The notes beneath the pieces were generated by a model. The model saw only the letters and a list, made by a program, of their open reading frames with translations. It was not told where the DNA came from and ran no database searches. The position numbers and the translations under genes are program-made. From contig CM066990.1 in the NCBI GenBank assembly GCA_033977485.1, positions 10,136,501 to 10,200,500 on the forward strand: a DNA stretch of 64,000 nucleotides, read 5' to 3'. Source of the stretch: Hydrangea macrophylla. Taxonomy: Eukaryota; Streptophyta; Magnoliopsida; Cornales; Hydrangeaceae. Shown here in pieces: positions 23,111 to 35,750 of the stretch. Within the stretch, counting starts at the first letter, position 1. The number at the start of each line of letters is the position of its first letter.

Positions 23111-23740
23111 GGTTGTTGAAAGATGTTTCGGTTGGTGGAAGGTGTTCTGGTAAACGAAAGATGGTTTAGTTAGTAAGAGATGTTTTTGGGTTGGTAAATG
23201 ATGTCGGATGTTGGCAACAGATGATAGTGGCATTAAGAATGTTGGGACGAGTTTTCTTAATTGGATGTTTTCTTTTCGAATACGTGGTCGGGTATATTGG
23301 TAGTTATAACCCGACGGTGAGAACACAAAGATCTTAAAAGACGTGTTAAAAAGTAATAAGGGTATCTTTCACTACACCAAAAGCCCCATTTTCTAACGGA
23401 TGGATTTCGCTATTTCTAACGGATATTTCCGTTACCAATTTCTAACGGAAATATCCATTAGAAATAGCAAATATCCGTTAGTATTTTTAAAAAGTAGTAG
23501 AAAAAATGAAATCCAGTGACATTTTTGTAAATAACACCAAAAAATTAAAACAAACGGTGGCAATTTTGTAAATAACACAACACCGAAATTTTGCCCAAAA
23601 TTTCCCCACTATACATTCCCTCGAAATTTTTTTGCCAAAATATTTCCCCCTCTTTCTCTAACCCTGAGCTTTCTATCTTGAGCACCTCTTTCTCCATCTC
23701 TATCTTTGCCACAAAAAAAAAAAACGGCGCCCACACTTCA

Positions 23741-23744
<4 letters not shown>

Positions 23745-23790
<46 letters not shown>
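23745..23790. repeat. (CT)n microsatellite
   Basis: About 23 CT units. Produces artefactual Ser-Leu and Glu-Arg frames on the two strands. Confidence 0.95.
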
Positions 23791-23791
<1 letters not shown>

Positions 23792-25965
23792 AACAACCCA
23801 TTTCGAATCTGTTAATAGCACAAAGTGTGCTTAGATCGTAATATTTGGCATTTGATTTCCAGCGTAAGTGTTCAACAGTACTCTCTCTGCGTCTCCGACT
23901 CTTTTACATTATGTTTGTTTTTTGGGGATTTGAATTTTATTTATTTGGGTGATATTTTTCGTGACCTTTAATTGCAGGCACCGACAATCTAATCAAAACT
24001 TTCTGAATTCTTCTAAAACGGTGATGCTTCTCTTCTGAAACAAATAATGCCTCTTTCTATACATGTTGTATGCAAATGTGTATTTTATTCTGCACCAGTT
24101 CAGAGATTGAATGTGTAGGTTAGGGTTTTAAAATTAGTTTCAAAATCATGCATTAGTTTAAGGATTTAATGTTTGTTACTATATCAAAGTCATGCATTAG
24201 TTTATGACTGATTTTTTTGAAAGCAATGATCCCTGGGATTAGTTATGTTTGCCACTGGAGTAGGGGAGCTTCTTTGTAGTTTTGCACTCTAAGTGTTTGT
24301 GTTTTATCCTGAGTGAGTTTATTAAAGGGTGGGCAGTATGTCTGGGTTTGTTTGGGTGCTAGTTTGTATGTAATGTCAGTTGCTATATCTACCTTATTGT
24401 CGATATAAAATCTATCTTGTCAGTTTAAATTTTTTTTTTGTGATAACTGGTTTGTTAAAGTTTTTAGAGTTGCTTCAGTGAGGGTTAGAAAGTTAATTAG
24501 GTTCAATTTATATGTTGGAAAGTTCTAGACCCCATTGTTGAAAAGGTAATTCACCATAAAAATATACAAATGAAAGTGCTATACTTATTTTACGGAGAAA
24601 GTGCTATACTAATCAGCTCAAAAGTTGGAGAACTCTTTAAACTTTAAAGGTTCGTCATGATAAATTTGCTTCTTCCAAAAGTTGGAGAAATCGACATAGC
24701 TTTTCTCTCTTATAAAAATGAAAAGACAAGAAAACTTCATTTTCCTTTTTGCATGAATAAATTAAGTTAAAGAAGGGGTTTAGGCAGCCCACACTCCATG
24801 AAGATTTAGAAAGAAAAAAAATTAAGTTTTACAAAAGGAAATGCTATCAAGAAAACTATATACGCATGTGTGTGTCTAGAGATAGCTACATTTACATGCA
24901 CGGGGACATAGTTATCCCTTTCTTGTTTTGTTCATTTCAGTTTTGGGGGGCTAAAGAAGTCCCTTCGTGGCCTTCCTCCTTGGTGATTGTTTGTATAGTG
25001 ATGGAAGTCACCTCATGAGTATATCCTACCTTTTTCTAATGCTATTGACATTGAGCCTGTTTGTCTAAATAACATCTTTAACTAGTAACCTATACTAAAT
25101 TTGACAAATCCATTTAAGTTTCATGTTAAACTCATACCATCTATACGAAAACATATATACAGGGACACACAAAGTTGTTTAAAACATACATCAGTTTTAA
25201 AGTGTTCTGTATAAATATCAATTCAGATTAAAAATGCTCATCAATCAACATAGCTTCATTTACTTGGTGACATTGTGAGTAGTTTTTTTTCTTTAAAGGC
25301 ATACCATACTTGTCACTTAAGGGTAATTGCGTGTTTGTATTATGTTGCCACTTTACGGGAATGATTAGAACAACTGGCTGAAGAGAGAACTCAAAGACTT
25401 CCCAGGTTTAGTTGATATTATTAATTTTTCTTTATTTTGACATGAGTTTCGTTAAAAAGTTATTACACAATATCATGGCGCCACTACAGTTAGTATTTCG
25501 TCTCCCTTCTGTGATTTTAATCCAACTTTACAATTTACCTCAAGTGATTCAATTCACTTGATAGTTGATACCAGTATTTAGTCACTTTTCAAATGCTTTC
25601 TCTAAAATCTAAAATACTGTTAACAATCCAAGCAGATTCGAAAACCACCAGTGCCTACCGCCGACTGCACACCTACCGCCAACCACACACCATTGCCAAC
25701 ACACACAAACACAACTTTGTGCCCCCTTTCCAAATTTCTCTAGATCTGGGCATTTGAGGCTAAGAAAGAAAATGAAGATCTAGAAATTTCTCAATGAGTT
25801 CTCTCAAGTCCTAATGCATAGTAGTTTCTTTAATTTTTCCCCCTTTTCCACATGAACTTGATTCAAACATGGTTCATGGTTTAGTTTATTCTAATTTTTC
25901 TTTACCAGCAGATGTTGTTACTTTTAGATTTGAATGCATTTCTGCTTTGAACTGTTTCTATTGTT

Positions 25966-26035
25966 AATATTGAGGATCTTATTAAACTCAGCGATGAGAT
26001 AAATGAGCAGTCACTTGGTCCAAATGGATCAGGTC
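25966..26035 (+). pseudogene. gene fragment resembling GPN-loop GTPase 2
   Basis: Plus-strand translation gives NIEDLIKLSDEINEQSLGPN followed by GSG. I recall plant GPN2-type GTPases having NIEDLIKLSDVM and SLGPNGG, where Gly-Pro-Asn is the diagnostic loop. It is a single exon-sized block with diverged residues (EIN for VMV/VMA) and no detectable flanking exons. GPN-loop GTPases assist RNA polymerase II assembly or nuclear import, but this fragment cannot. Most likely captured or duplicated into the transposon. Identification is from memory of a short motif. Confidence 0.45.
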
Positions 26036-26225
26036 AGACCTGCTTAGGCATCTTTTCATAATACTTAAGTTGTAATTATTTGAAAATTGAATAGGGTTTT
26101 GAGCTTCCTATATATGATGATTTTGTTGATGAGCTTAGAGAATGCTATGGTTACTAGACTCACTACCATCCCTTTGGAGAACTTGATTTTTTATTTTCTA
26201 TTCTCTAAAAAGCTCCAAACAGTCG

Positions 26226-26338
26226 GATAGCAAGTCTACTCTCAAACAGCAACCATCAGAGTTGTGGCTATAATAGCAGATGGCATTCCTGAGTCGGATA
26301 CCAAGCATTTGATTGCTCATGCAAAGGCAAACAATAAG
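26226..26338 (+). pseudogene. ACLB: ATP-citrate lyase beta-subunit exon fragment
   Basis: Plus-strand translation from 26249 gives ATIRVVAIIADGIPESDTKH followed by LIAHAKANNK, then GT at 26339-26340, a credible splice donor (AATAAG/GTAAAAG). I recall plant ATP-citrate lyase beta chains having TIRVVAIIAEGVPESDTKQL, IAYARANNKV at the same place. Upstream STLKQ lies one base out of frame, implying a one-base deletion in a Gln-Pro codon pair. The real enzyme makes cytosolic acetyl-CoA; this is one isolated, broken exon in transposon context. Confidence 0.7.
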
Positions 26339-26475
26339 GTAAAAGAAAATGATAGAAGTCACAAATATTTTTTCCATAGTTTGTAGATGATATTCATTCT
26401 CTTGATAATCTGCAAGTTATTATTATGATTTGCATACAAGTGTTAACAGAGTTGCATGATCCCTGATAGTGATAA

Positions 26476-28737
26476 GTTCATGTCACACCCCGATTTTTGG
26501 ACAACTAAATGTTTAATTCAGAGCATGTATCCAGACTAATATTCAATTTCCAAAACACCGAGAGTGACACCCGGCCTCACACAGGCTAATAAATAATTAT
26601 TGAAAAACAGTATTTTATACTCATTAAATAAGTACATGTGATTTTGTGTTTAAAGAAAAACTCTTTATTATTAAACTTGTATTCTCAAACATTCATTTTC
26701 ATTATAAAAGAAATTAAACTCCATTACACATATTATATCCTTTCGATTTACAAATGAAATATTAGGTTCATTCAATAAAACCCTCTTCACAGAGTTCAGC
26801 GGAAAGAAAATAATAAGCATAAAATCAATACATCCATTGGTCAGAGCAACTGCAACGTTTCCAATACCCAATATATAATCCTTATTACAATTTTACACAT
26901 GTGGCCCACACTACCAGAAATAAAATAAAGTACAACAAAAAAATAAGTACAACTCTAATACTAAACAACACTGCGATCATCTCTTCACCCAAACATAAGC
27001 TCCAAATAAAATCTCCAAATACTAAACCTGCATATACATTCGACTACGTTTCATATAGAAACGCCCCGAATGCATTACGCACCCGGGTCAGTATATAAAA
27101 TACTGGTATGAGTTAACAAAAAAATGTAAAACGAGTCTTAGAGAACAACGGTGTCCCATAGACTCCCAAAAGTACTCACAAAGAAAAAACATGACCACCT
27201 CATATCATATAATATCGTTGCACAGAAAATAAACAATGTCATCACATATAATTCATGTCGGGTTAGAACAGTAGTTCCACACACATTTCAGGACAGAACG
27301 GTAGTTTCCTTCAATGTGGTGCCAGTGGCTCCAACCCTGAATAAACACAACTGAATACTTACCGGTCGGATATCTATGGTGAGTCAGCCCTGCATAAAAG
27401 TTAGTGGACCCACCATCCTGTAATAAATAGTTATCACAAACCAAGCAAATAAGTCAGTAAACAACATTTCCACATTCTAACTTAAACGTCGCATTCATTA
27501 TTCCAAACTTATCAGTCTTATGAAATACTCCATTGTCATTATTTATTAGCCTTTAATTATCTTTGTGTTCCCTAGGTTCACCACTTGGCCACCCTCCATG
27601 GTACAACCCACACATATATCCCATGTATGCCCGGACATACTACCAACACCCACTCCGGTGCCAGTTTGGTTAGGGTATCAACCAAACCTATACACAACGG
27701 ACGGCTGGTCAATATGTCAAGACGTTGATACAATATAAGTCGAGCATAAGGCTTAGGCCAGCTTTAATACATTGGCAAAAAGTACACCTAACAAGTCTTA
27801 AGTCAGCTTGATCACGAAGCCACTGGCAAAAGAGGGTGAGCTACCAAAAACAATAACATAACAACGGGGAGTAGTGAACACTATGGTCTTTTCCTAGTTT
27901 CTTACCATCTACGTTAATTCTCATAAGTACCCATTCATGAGGGTTTAATCACGTCATTAACCACTTCGGAAATTTATCATTTATTCCATGGAATATCATT
28001 ATCCGATTATTCACGATAAGGCATTTGTTTTTTTGCCAAAATTCTATTGAAGTCTCTGGTGTAGTATTTTCATAATAATTATTTAATACCACACATAGAA
28101 TAAGTTGAGGTTTCTTAACACATAGCATATAAAATCGACACTCAACAATACTATTTAAAACAATCCCAAACAGACCCTTACATTAAACAGTCCCAAAACC
28201 AATATGGACTAAAATTATTCCTCATAATAATTCCGTACAAACAAAAATCTCTAACAATATTCGTAAACATAAATTCGAAATTCGGACTTAACATTCACTG
28301 CTACTTAATATAAATTTTCTGCCCAAACGGTGCAGAATTGGGAAAAACGTTATTTCACAAAAGTTGTGCAGAATTGCGTTTCCTACATGCTTATGCGAAC
28401 AGAATCACGAAAACTCTAACGTATGATTTATTATAAATTTGCTACTCAAATCTGATCCGTGAAAACCACAAATCCGAAAATTGAATAATTGCTCAAATGT
28501 ATATTAAATGCTCATCTATAAATCTCAAATCACAACTTCAATCATTGTAAAAAAAACCTAAATCTCATAATCCATAACCATACTAATTTAATATTTTATA
28601 CATTTAAATTTTCAATCAAACGAGATTGATAATAAGTTAACTCACCAATTTAGGGCTTCAATGTTGATAAAGATTTCGCAAAACAATATTTGGGGTTCCT
28701 CTTTTCTTCTTCTTCTTCTTCTTCTTCTTCTTCTTCT

Positions 28738-28772
<35 letters not shown>

Positions 28773-29366
28773 TCACACACACACGCACACACACACACAC
28801 AAACGTCTGTTAGGGTTTTAATATAAGTATATATGTACTACACACATAGTATACTTATATATACACAACATACACAAATAACTCGTATATACATATCAAA
28901 TCCCTTTTTTTGGCTTAAGGCCTCACAAAAAGGCTTTATATGGGCCCAAAAATGTATTCTAAAGGGACAAATGATTAGCCCAATGGGTACCCATGACCCC
29001 GGGCACTTAATTTAAATGTTAAAAACACAATTCAACACGTTCACGGGCCTATAAGCACTACCTGAAACTAAACTCATTATTCTACAAAAAAATTATAACT
29101 CGGTCATACAATAATCTATCGCACGATTTAATTAAAGCTTGAAATCTCATCTTATAATAATAGTGAAATATTAGAAAAAAAAATGGAGAAATATTACTGG
29201 TATTACTAACAATTTAAACTTGCTTACTAGCAATTAAATTTATGGGTTCTCCAAACTTAAAATTTCAAATGTGTGTTACTGAGGCACACCCAACTAATAT
29301 TTACTAACGACAATTAATTGAATAGTTAGTCAAATCACTTAGAAATTTTAGGGTTGTTATAGTTCA
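26476..29366 (-). mobile_element. solo LTR J (26481-29361) with perfect target duplication GTTCA
   Basis: LTR ends: plus-left TGTCACACCCCGA and plus-right GGGTTGTTATA (TG mutated to TA on the minus strand). GTTCA occurs immediately on both sides (26476-26480 and 29362-29366). There is no internal sequence and no second LTR. On the minus strand a TATA-like box (about 28828-28840) precedes a GT/GA/GAA-rich leader (28700-28800) and GTGAGTTAACTTATT (28631-28645 reversed), the same order as LTRs G, H and I. The length of 2881 bp suits this LTR group. Best explained by LTR-LTR recombination removing the body. Confidence 0.85.
28705..28803. repeat. compound (CTT)n-(CT)n-(CA)n microsatellite
   Basis: Successive CTT, CT and CA tracts within solo LTR J; on the minus strand they form the purine-rich leader downstream of its TATA-like box. 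Confidence 0.9.
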
Positions 29367-29634
29367 ATAGCTTATAGCTTTTACAACAGATATATGACGC
29401 ATGATTGAGTTTTTTGGGTTAATCATAGTCATGTTTTTGTCAGTAAGGTTGAAGATTAAAGTCAACTCTCTAGTTATTAGTATTCTTAGGAAGAATATTT
29501 CAAGTAATTTATTAATTCAATATTGTATTATTTTCCAGTAGACTTCCAAGCAGTATGCACAACTTCATACTTTGAGAAATGCTATATACCCAACCCATTC
29601 ACTAGATTCCCACCCACCCACCCACTCATTCTTT
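29367..29634. other. continuation of the sequence that received solo LTR J
   Basis: Continues the sequence interrupted at 26480. No frame of note. Contains a CCCACCCACCCACCCACTC run near 29610-29630. It stops abruptly at the truncated LTR of element B. Confidence 0.4.
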
Positions 29635-30016
29635 GATTTGGAGCAAGTTTTGGAAGCTTTCCTAACCCAATTTGCACTAAAATTGTTGTACTTAGCTTTC
29701 CAGACGTAATTAGGCTATTTCGTTGGCGTAGGAGTCTTCAATAAACTGAAATACGCGTTTTCACTTTTTTGCATAGGTTGCACGAGCGGGCCGCACGAGC
29801 GTGATTCTGGGAGATCCCGCGAGCGGACCCCGTGCACGAGGTGGCTTTTTTAGCTTCTTTCTTGGTGCTTTTTCACCCCATTTAACCTGGAATCCTTGCT
29901 TTTCTCTAAATCCTAACAGAAAATAGAAAATGAAGTAAAAATATACAAAAACATGATAAAAATGACTAACAAATGTGAATTAAGGCATATAATTGGGATT
30001 CGTTCTCTCCCGATCA
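29635..30016 (-). repeat. element B, 3' LTR remnant (382 bp)
   Basis: Corresponds to 36670-37051 of the other B LTR, from GATTTGGAGCAAG to CTCTCCCGATCA, with many substitutions. About 920 bp of the plus-left side of this LTR is missing, so B has been truncated here. Confidence 0.85.
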
Positions 30017-32688
30017 CACCCCCAAACCTACATTTTGCTAGTCCTCGAGCAAAAAGAATAGAAAAATAAAACTACTAATAAAAATACTACTCCATTTTCG
30101 CATGGATCACGATTGCATTTAGCATATGCAACAAGCCTTTTAAACCTCTAGGTGTCCCTAGTCGGACGAGTAAAGTCTCGTGAGGGTTCTCGTCAACAAG
30201 TCACCCACAACCATCTTTATTAACTTGTAAAGAAAAGTTTTATTAAAACAAAAAATAAAACAATCAATACTCCTTATCCTAGAACGATGATTCGAAATAG
30301 AATAACAGACAAGAAGAAACATAATCAAACGTTCACCTACATCATGAAAAGCAATCCCAAGCACATGCATCGTATAAATCAATAGAGTTTCTCATAAAAT
30401 TGCACGTGTGTGATATGGTAGTCAAATGAACACGCGCATGTCATGAACTTGGAATATAACTCACATAACCATCAAACTATGCTTCGACTACGAATCTCAC
30501 AATGAATTACACTCTCAAATGAAACGCTCACTTGAACAATATATGGGAGCAAAGGAAATATGTTTTCAAAACGAGAAATGCTCACATATGACTCGAAAAA
30601 GACGTATGACATAAAAGACCAGTAGTCTCATGGATAGGACGCCAACAGTCAAGAAAAATTAATCATTACCATGTTTTAATCCCCTTCCCATCATTTATAT
30701 ATCCAAACCATGTTTCTAGGATCAAATAGGACTTTTCAAATATTGTAATGTGGCTCAGCCAATGAAAATGATAGAAAGGATTAATTAGGTAGTTTTAGAA
30801 TGGCATTGTAAGGCATGTTCGATTTCTTTCATTCGTCTCTTCTACCAACTTCATCTTTTTATTCTCTTCTTTTCATTCCCTTCAATTTTTTTCTCCTTCT
30901 GTTTATTTTTTCTTTCTTCATTGCTTTTTTTTTTCCAACCTTATTCTTTTCCTTTTCATTGATTTTGAAATGAATGTTCATTGAATACCAAGGTACTACC
31001 CCAAACATCATCTTGTTTTCTTCTTCTTCTTAATCAATACATCGCCTTATCACCACTAACAGTTGACAAATCTCTCAGTGGTGAACTCCAAGTTTGTCAA
31101 GTTGGAGCAAAAAAAAGGATAATGGTGATTAAAGAAAGAAATGGCATTTTAACGGCTCAAGGGGGCGAACTAAGGAAATTTATCATTTATCGGTCGGTGG
31201 CAAATAAAGAGGGCCTACCATCATTTCCTATGGTCATATGGTTCTTTAATCTTTATGACGGAAGATTATTTAGCATGGTAACAAATATTTTAACTTGACT
31301 TATCAACCAAAACAAGAATAATGAGACTAAACAACGAGTTAATGCGCCATTTCAAGTGAAATTCGACAAACACAAAATGTATTTATAACCCTCTAAAAAG
31401 AAAAGATAGGCTCAAAAGCTCACCAGGTTTAGTCTCCACCATGTGTTATCTAGAAATCCGAATCATATTGTAGTTCACATCAAACATGTACTCAAGCGAC
31501 TACGTGCAGTGCCTAGTATTTGTGTGCAAATCTATGATATAAACTACGATTCGAACGATACATAACCTAAAACGTCATATCATGACTTCAGCAAATATCT
31601 AATCACATGTTCTGATGTTTACCATTCTATAACAATCCAAGTTACATAACAAGATGTATCGACTAGAGATTGCAAAATCGTAGGTGACATAGTTTATTTA
31701 GGCACAAGTATCAAAATTTTTTTCAAAATTTTGGTGTATATAATAATGTGCATGTGAGTGCATACCCCCAAACCTAAACCTTTCGTTGCCCCCAATTAAA
31801 CAATAAAATGAAAGAAAGGTAAGTACGCAGAGAAGGAACGATAATACCTCGATTTCGGCAACCACAAACTAGGTGAACATATATAAATATAGCAACACAG
31901 TTCCAATGCTCCAAATGAAGATATTGATTCACCTGGCAATACTTAAAAGAAAATAAACTAACAACGAATAAGAAAAGCTAATATATAATACATGTGTTTT
32001 TTCTTTTTATTTTGTTATTTATTTATTTATTTTTTTTGTAAACAATAGAATCTAAACTAGAATTAAAAGAATGTAAAGGAAATAAAGAAAAACAAAACTA
32101 GAATTATGGAAACAAAGAAATACTTAATCTAAAATAAACTTAAGAGAAAGAAATATAAAAATAACTGACCAGATGCGGGAGACAGGAGGTTAGAAAACAA
32201 AAGAGAAAATTCATGAAAATCCTACCTCGTGCAAGCGGACCGCGCGAGCGACCTTCGCTCGCGCGAATTCCTCCGTGTGGTAAACCTGAGGCCTGTTATT
32301 AATTTTATTTAGAAAAATTTCTAAGTGCCAAAATTGCACAAGCGAACCCCTCGCCCGCGCGATTCTAGGTACGAGATGTAACAGAGAGCTCATATAGTGA
32401 AAAGTTGAAAAAATTTTGTCTAAGGGAGAATATCGCGCAGGCGGGCCGCGCCCGCGACTTTGGTCTTTTCCTCTTTTTTTATTATTTTAATGTATATTAA
32501 TTCAAAATAAATTTATTCCAACCCCCAAACTTGTCCAGAATGACCCAAAAAGGACTCAAAACTTACCCAAAATGATCAAAAACACTCCAAATTAAAAGAA
32601 ACGGACGAATTAATGCTTGGGTTGCCTCCCAAAAAGCGCTATCTTTTACGTCTTCAGCTAGACTATTCTAGCTCAGGACTTATGGAGG
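30017..32688 (-). other. element B non-coding spacer
   Basis: Homologous to 4148-6779 of element A: same purine-rich tract at the LTR edge, same pyrimidine-rich middle, and CpG motif clusters at about 32225-32270, 32335-32370 and 32430-32455, more eroded than in A. No coding sequence on either strand. Confidence 0.75.
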
Positions 32689-35250
32689 CTAAAAATCGGA
32701 CTTTATACCCCTTAGGATATCAGGAAGAGCCCAGTGATAAGCATAAATAATGTTGCTTTGAATTAATTTGACCGACGGTTCTCCCGAATTATGTTCAAAT
32801 CGATTTCTTACCTTTCGAGTAAATTCATCTTTCAGGTCTTGGTTGTCAGGATTCATCCACTCATTATGAAATATATTATTTTTGTCACCCATATTTAGTT
32901 CTTTGTTAGGCTCAATATTCTGTCTTACCTCACATTCCGCCTCACGTAGGTAATCGTTGTCTTTAGGAGGTTGATCCATAGCATTAAAAACATTTAATTT
33001 TAAGTTCATGTTCCCAAATGACACCTTCATTATCTCCGTTTGATAGTTAACATGAGCGTTAGCGGTTGCTAAGAATGGACGGCCTAAGATGACATGAGTG
33101 TGTTTCTAGCATCTAGCACGGGTTCAGTGTCAAGGACCATGAAGTCGACAGGGTACCATTTATCAACTTTAACCAAGATGTCCTCGACGATTCCTCTAGG
33201 TATTTTAATTGAACGATCCGCTAATTGTGTGGTAGTAGCCGTAGGTTCAAGTTCACCTAGTCCTAGTTGTTTATAGACGTGATAAGGTAAGAGGTTAACA
33301 CTAGCTCCTAAGTCAAGGAGAGCTCGATGAATGTTAGTGTCACCTATGACACATAAAATTGTAGGCGCACCTAGATCCTTATACTTTGGAGTAGCGTGTT
33401 GGAATATAGAGCTTACTTTTTTCGTGAGAAAGACCTTTTTCGGAGTATGACTGTATTTTGCGCTTTTGAGTGCAAAGGTCTTTTAGGCATTTAGCGTAAG
33501 CAAGAATTTGTTTTATTGCATCGAGGAATGGAATATTGATTTTAACTTGCTTAAACACCTCGAGTATATCTTTAGTTTTCGGCTTTTTCTTAGAAAAATT
33601 TGACAGTTTCTCAACGTTTGGTGGAAAAGGCATTTTTGGAATATACGGTTCTTTTTCTTTTTTACTTTGATTCACGTTTTATTCGAATTAACGTTTAAAT
33701 TTTTCTCATCTTCGTCCGGAAATTCAACAACTTCCTCTTCTCGAATAGTCATCCTGGTCGAAATAGCGTTCACTTGCTCACTCTTACCCCCATTCTCGTA
33801 TTGTCCCTGAGGTTTTTGAGTAGGTTGACTTGGCAACTTACTCTCAATCAAACGGTTTAATGTACTCACTACTTGTCCCATTTGGGACTCTAGTTTTGCG
33901 ATGGACTGGGTGTGGGAATGTACTAACTAGATTACTAACCCAAAGTTTTCAAGTTAGGCCAACACCTTCTCCTCAAATGCATTATTACATGGAGGTGGAG
34001 GAGGATTGGGTTGTTGGTATTGATATTGTTGAGGCTGAGTTCGATAAGTATTAGAAAAATTAGTTGGCGCAGGATTATAATTATTTCGTGGAAATTGTTG
34101 AATAGAATTAATGTGTTGCTCCACGAATTCTGGGAATTGAGATGCGGAAGGACATGCAAAGATATTATGTGACGGTGCAGAACACAATGCACATACTTCG
34201 TGAAGATGTGAATTGGACCTATTTCCCATCATCATAAATTGGTCAAGTTTTCTATTTAATTCTTGTATTTCGATTGAATAACTTGACTCAACTTTTACCT
34301 CTCTTTTTGGCAGTGGCAGGTATCCTTCAGAACGTACCGACACAGCCTGGTGCATCGAGTTCTCTCTTAACATTTCAAAAATCTACCATGCCTCGTCAGC
34401 GCTTTTGTGTAGAAAAGTACCCGCACAAACGGCATCGACGGTATTCCGAGAAGAGGGAATAAGCCCCTCGCAGAAGACTTGAACTAATTGCCACTTAGAA
34501 ACCTGATGATGTGGGCATGAGCGTAATAATTCTTTAAAATTTTCCCAAGTATCATAAAGTGTTTCCCCATCTTGCATCCCAAAGTTTGTTATGGATTTCC
34601 TGATCTGATTTGTACGCATAATAGGGAAAAACTTTTGTAAAAATGCGGTGTGTAAGGCTTCCTAGGTTTTAATTGTATTCGGCTCCAAAGATTGGAGCCA
34701 ATACTTCGCTTTATCTTTTAAAGTGAATGGAAAGAGCTGCAGTTTCAATTCATCATCAGCTAAGTTTTGAATTTTTAAAGTAGAGCAGATATCTTGAAAA
34801 TCACCTAAGTGTTGGTAAGGGTCTTCATTAATGCGGCCATGGAAAGAAGGAAATAGCGAGATGGTAGATGACTTTATCTCAAAGTAAGATGCCGACACCT
34901 CCGGTAAATCAATACATGTTTGTGGCGTGTAAGTCGTAGGAATAAAGTAATCCCTAAGCTGAGGCAGCGGAGGTATATTATGATTATTTACATTATTTCT
35001 GTTATTTCCGTTATTTCCAACGTCAGCCTTTGGAATATGTTTTATTTTAAAAATTCGAGTTTTCCTTAACCTTTTAAGGGTACTTTGAATTTAGGCCTGA
35101 AATAGAGACGATGGTTCTGGAGTCGATTTGTCGTCTAGCAACCGAGCTCAAGAAGCTTGGGTTGAAGATCTATTAACTCTTAAGGTACGTTCAAGTTCAG
35201 GATCAAAAGTTTGTAATTCAGGTTTACTAGAACGTGTACCAAACATAAAC
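32689..35250 (-). pseudogene. gag: element B Athila-like gag-protease, broken
   Basis: Minus-strand pieces line up with the 865-aa protein of element A in order: gag core (34383-34898: FHGRINEDPYQHL, WENFKELLRSCPHH), zinc-knuckle region CALCSAPSHNIFAC (about 34180-34225), linker (33672-33881), KTKDILEVFKQ block (33379-33675) and the region after the protease (32689-33030). Stops and small indels separate the pieces, and the DLGA segment lies between frames near 33290-33310. The N-terminal 120 codons (34900-35250) are also interrupted. Not functional. Confidence 0.88.
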
Positions 35251-35750
35251 TAAAAAGAAAATAGCGACACTAAGACAAAAACTGACTCCACAAATATAAG
35301 ACGAAATCATGCAAATAAGGTAACAGGCACACAACTACTATGATGCATGAATATTATCCTGTAATGCAATGACCGTGTTAAGCCCAGCACCCCGGGTTTC
35401 CTAGCTAATGCACGTGAACAATCACTCCTAAACTAATGCAAATAGTGCGTCTCAGCACCCGGACTTACAATGGTTGGAAGCAAATTTCAAAGGAAGCGAT
35501 TTAGTTTATTTATTATTTTTTATTTTCGTGTAAGCTCCATTGAGGTGCACAGCTGCTCCACTCAAAACGCTAGAATTTGATTACTTTGAGAAACTACAAA
35601 ACAAAAAGAAAAGTTAGTAACTTAAAACAAAACCGAAAAATAAGAAAAACAAATAAAAAAATAAAACCTAATCTAGTATTTATGAATTGACTAAACTAAG
35701 ATTCTAAAACTAAAGGTAGTAATACAATCCCCAGCAACAGCGCCAAAAAT

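Larger units (their letters stand above)
20438..23369 (+). repeat. gypsy LTR I, truncated at its 3' side
   Basis: Begins TGTAATACCTG like LTRs G and H. In order: CACATG-rich region (20728-20805), TATA box TCTATATATACATG (about 20838-20851), purine-rich leader (20930-20985), GTGAGT...ACTCAC hairpin (21050-21067), three copies of a 191-bp repeat (about 21169-21740), then a 95-bp minisatellite (about 22700-23110). No LTR 3' end or primer site is seen before the CACTA terminus at 23370, which appears to interrupt it. No other part of the element was found. Confidence 0.65.
23370..26480 (+). mobile_element. CACTA-type DNA transposon end and adjoining sequence
   Basis: CACTACACCAAAAG at 23370 is a good CACTA terminal inverted repeat. 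It is followed by subterminal repeats in both orientations (TAACGGATATTTCCGTTA near 23408-23425 and variants to 23480), as usual for this superfamily. TTT precedes the end and could be the 3-bp target duplication. Downstream are a (CT)n leader (23746-23790), intron-like AT-rich sequence and gene fragments at 25966 and 26226. No transposase frame is visible, and no matching right terminus (reverse of CACTACACC) was found, so the element is partial or extends into later-rearranged sequence. Confidence 0.55.

Noticed and set aside
23545..23815. Frames with Glu-Arg or Ser-Leu repeats
   Set aside because: Caused by the (CT)n microsatellite; no conserved part.
29367..29634. Host exon near the GACTTCCAAGCAG segment
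   Set aside because: Too short and without a recognisable protein motif or clear splice borders.
33830..34462. Plus-strand frames across element B gag
   Set aside because: Antisense shadows of the gag remnant on the minus strand.
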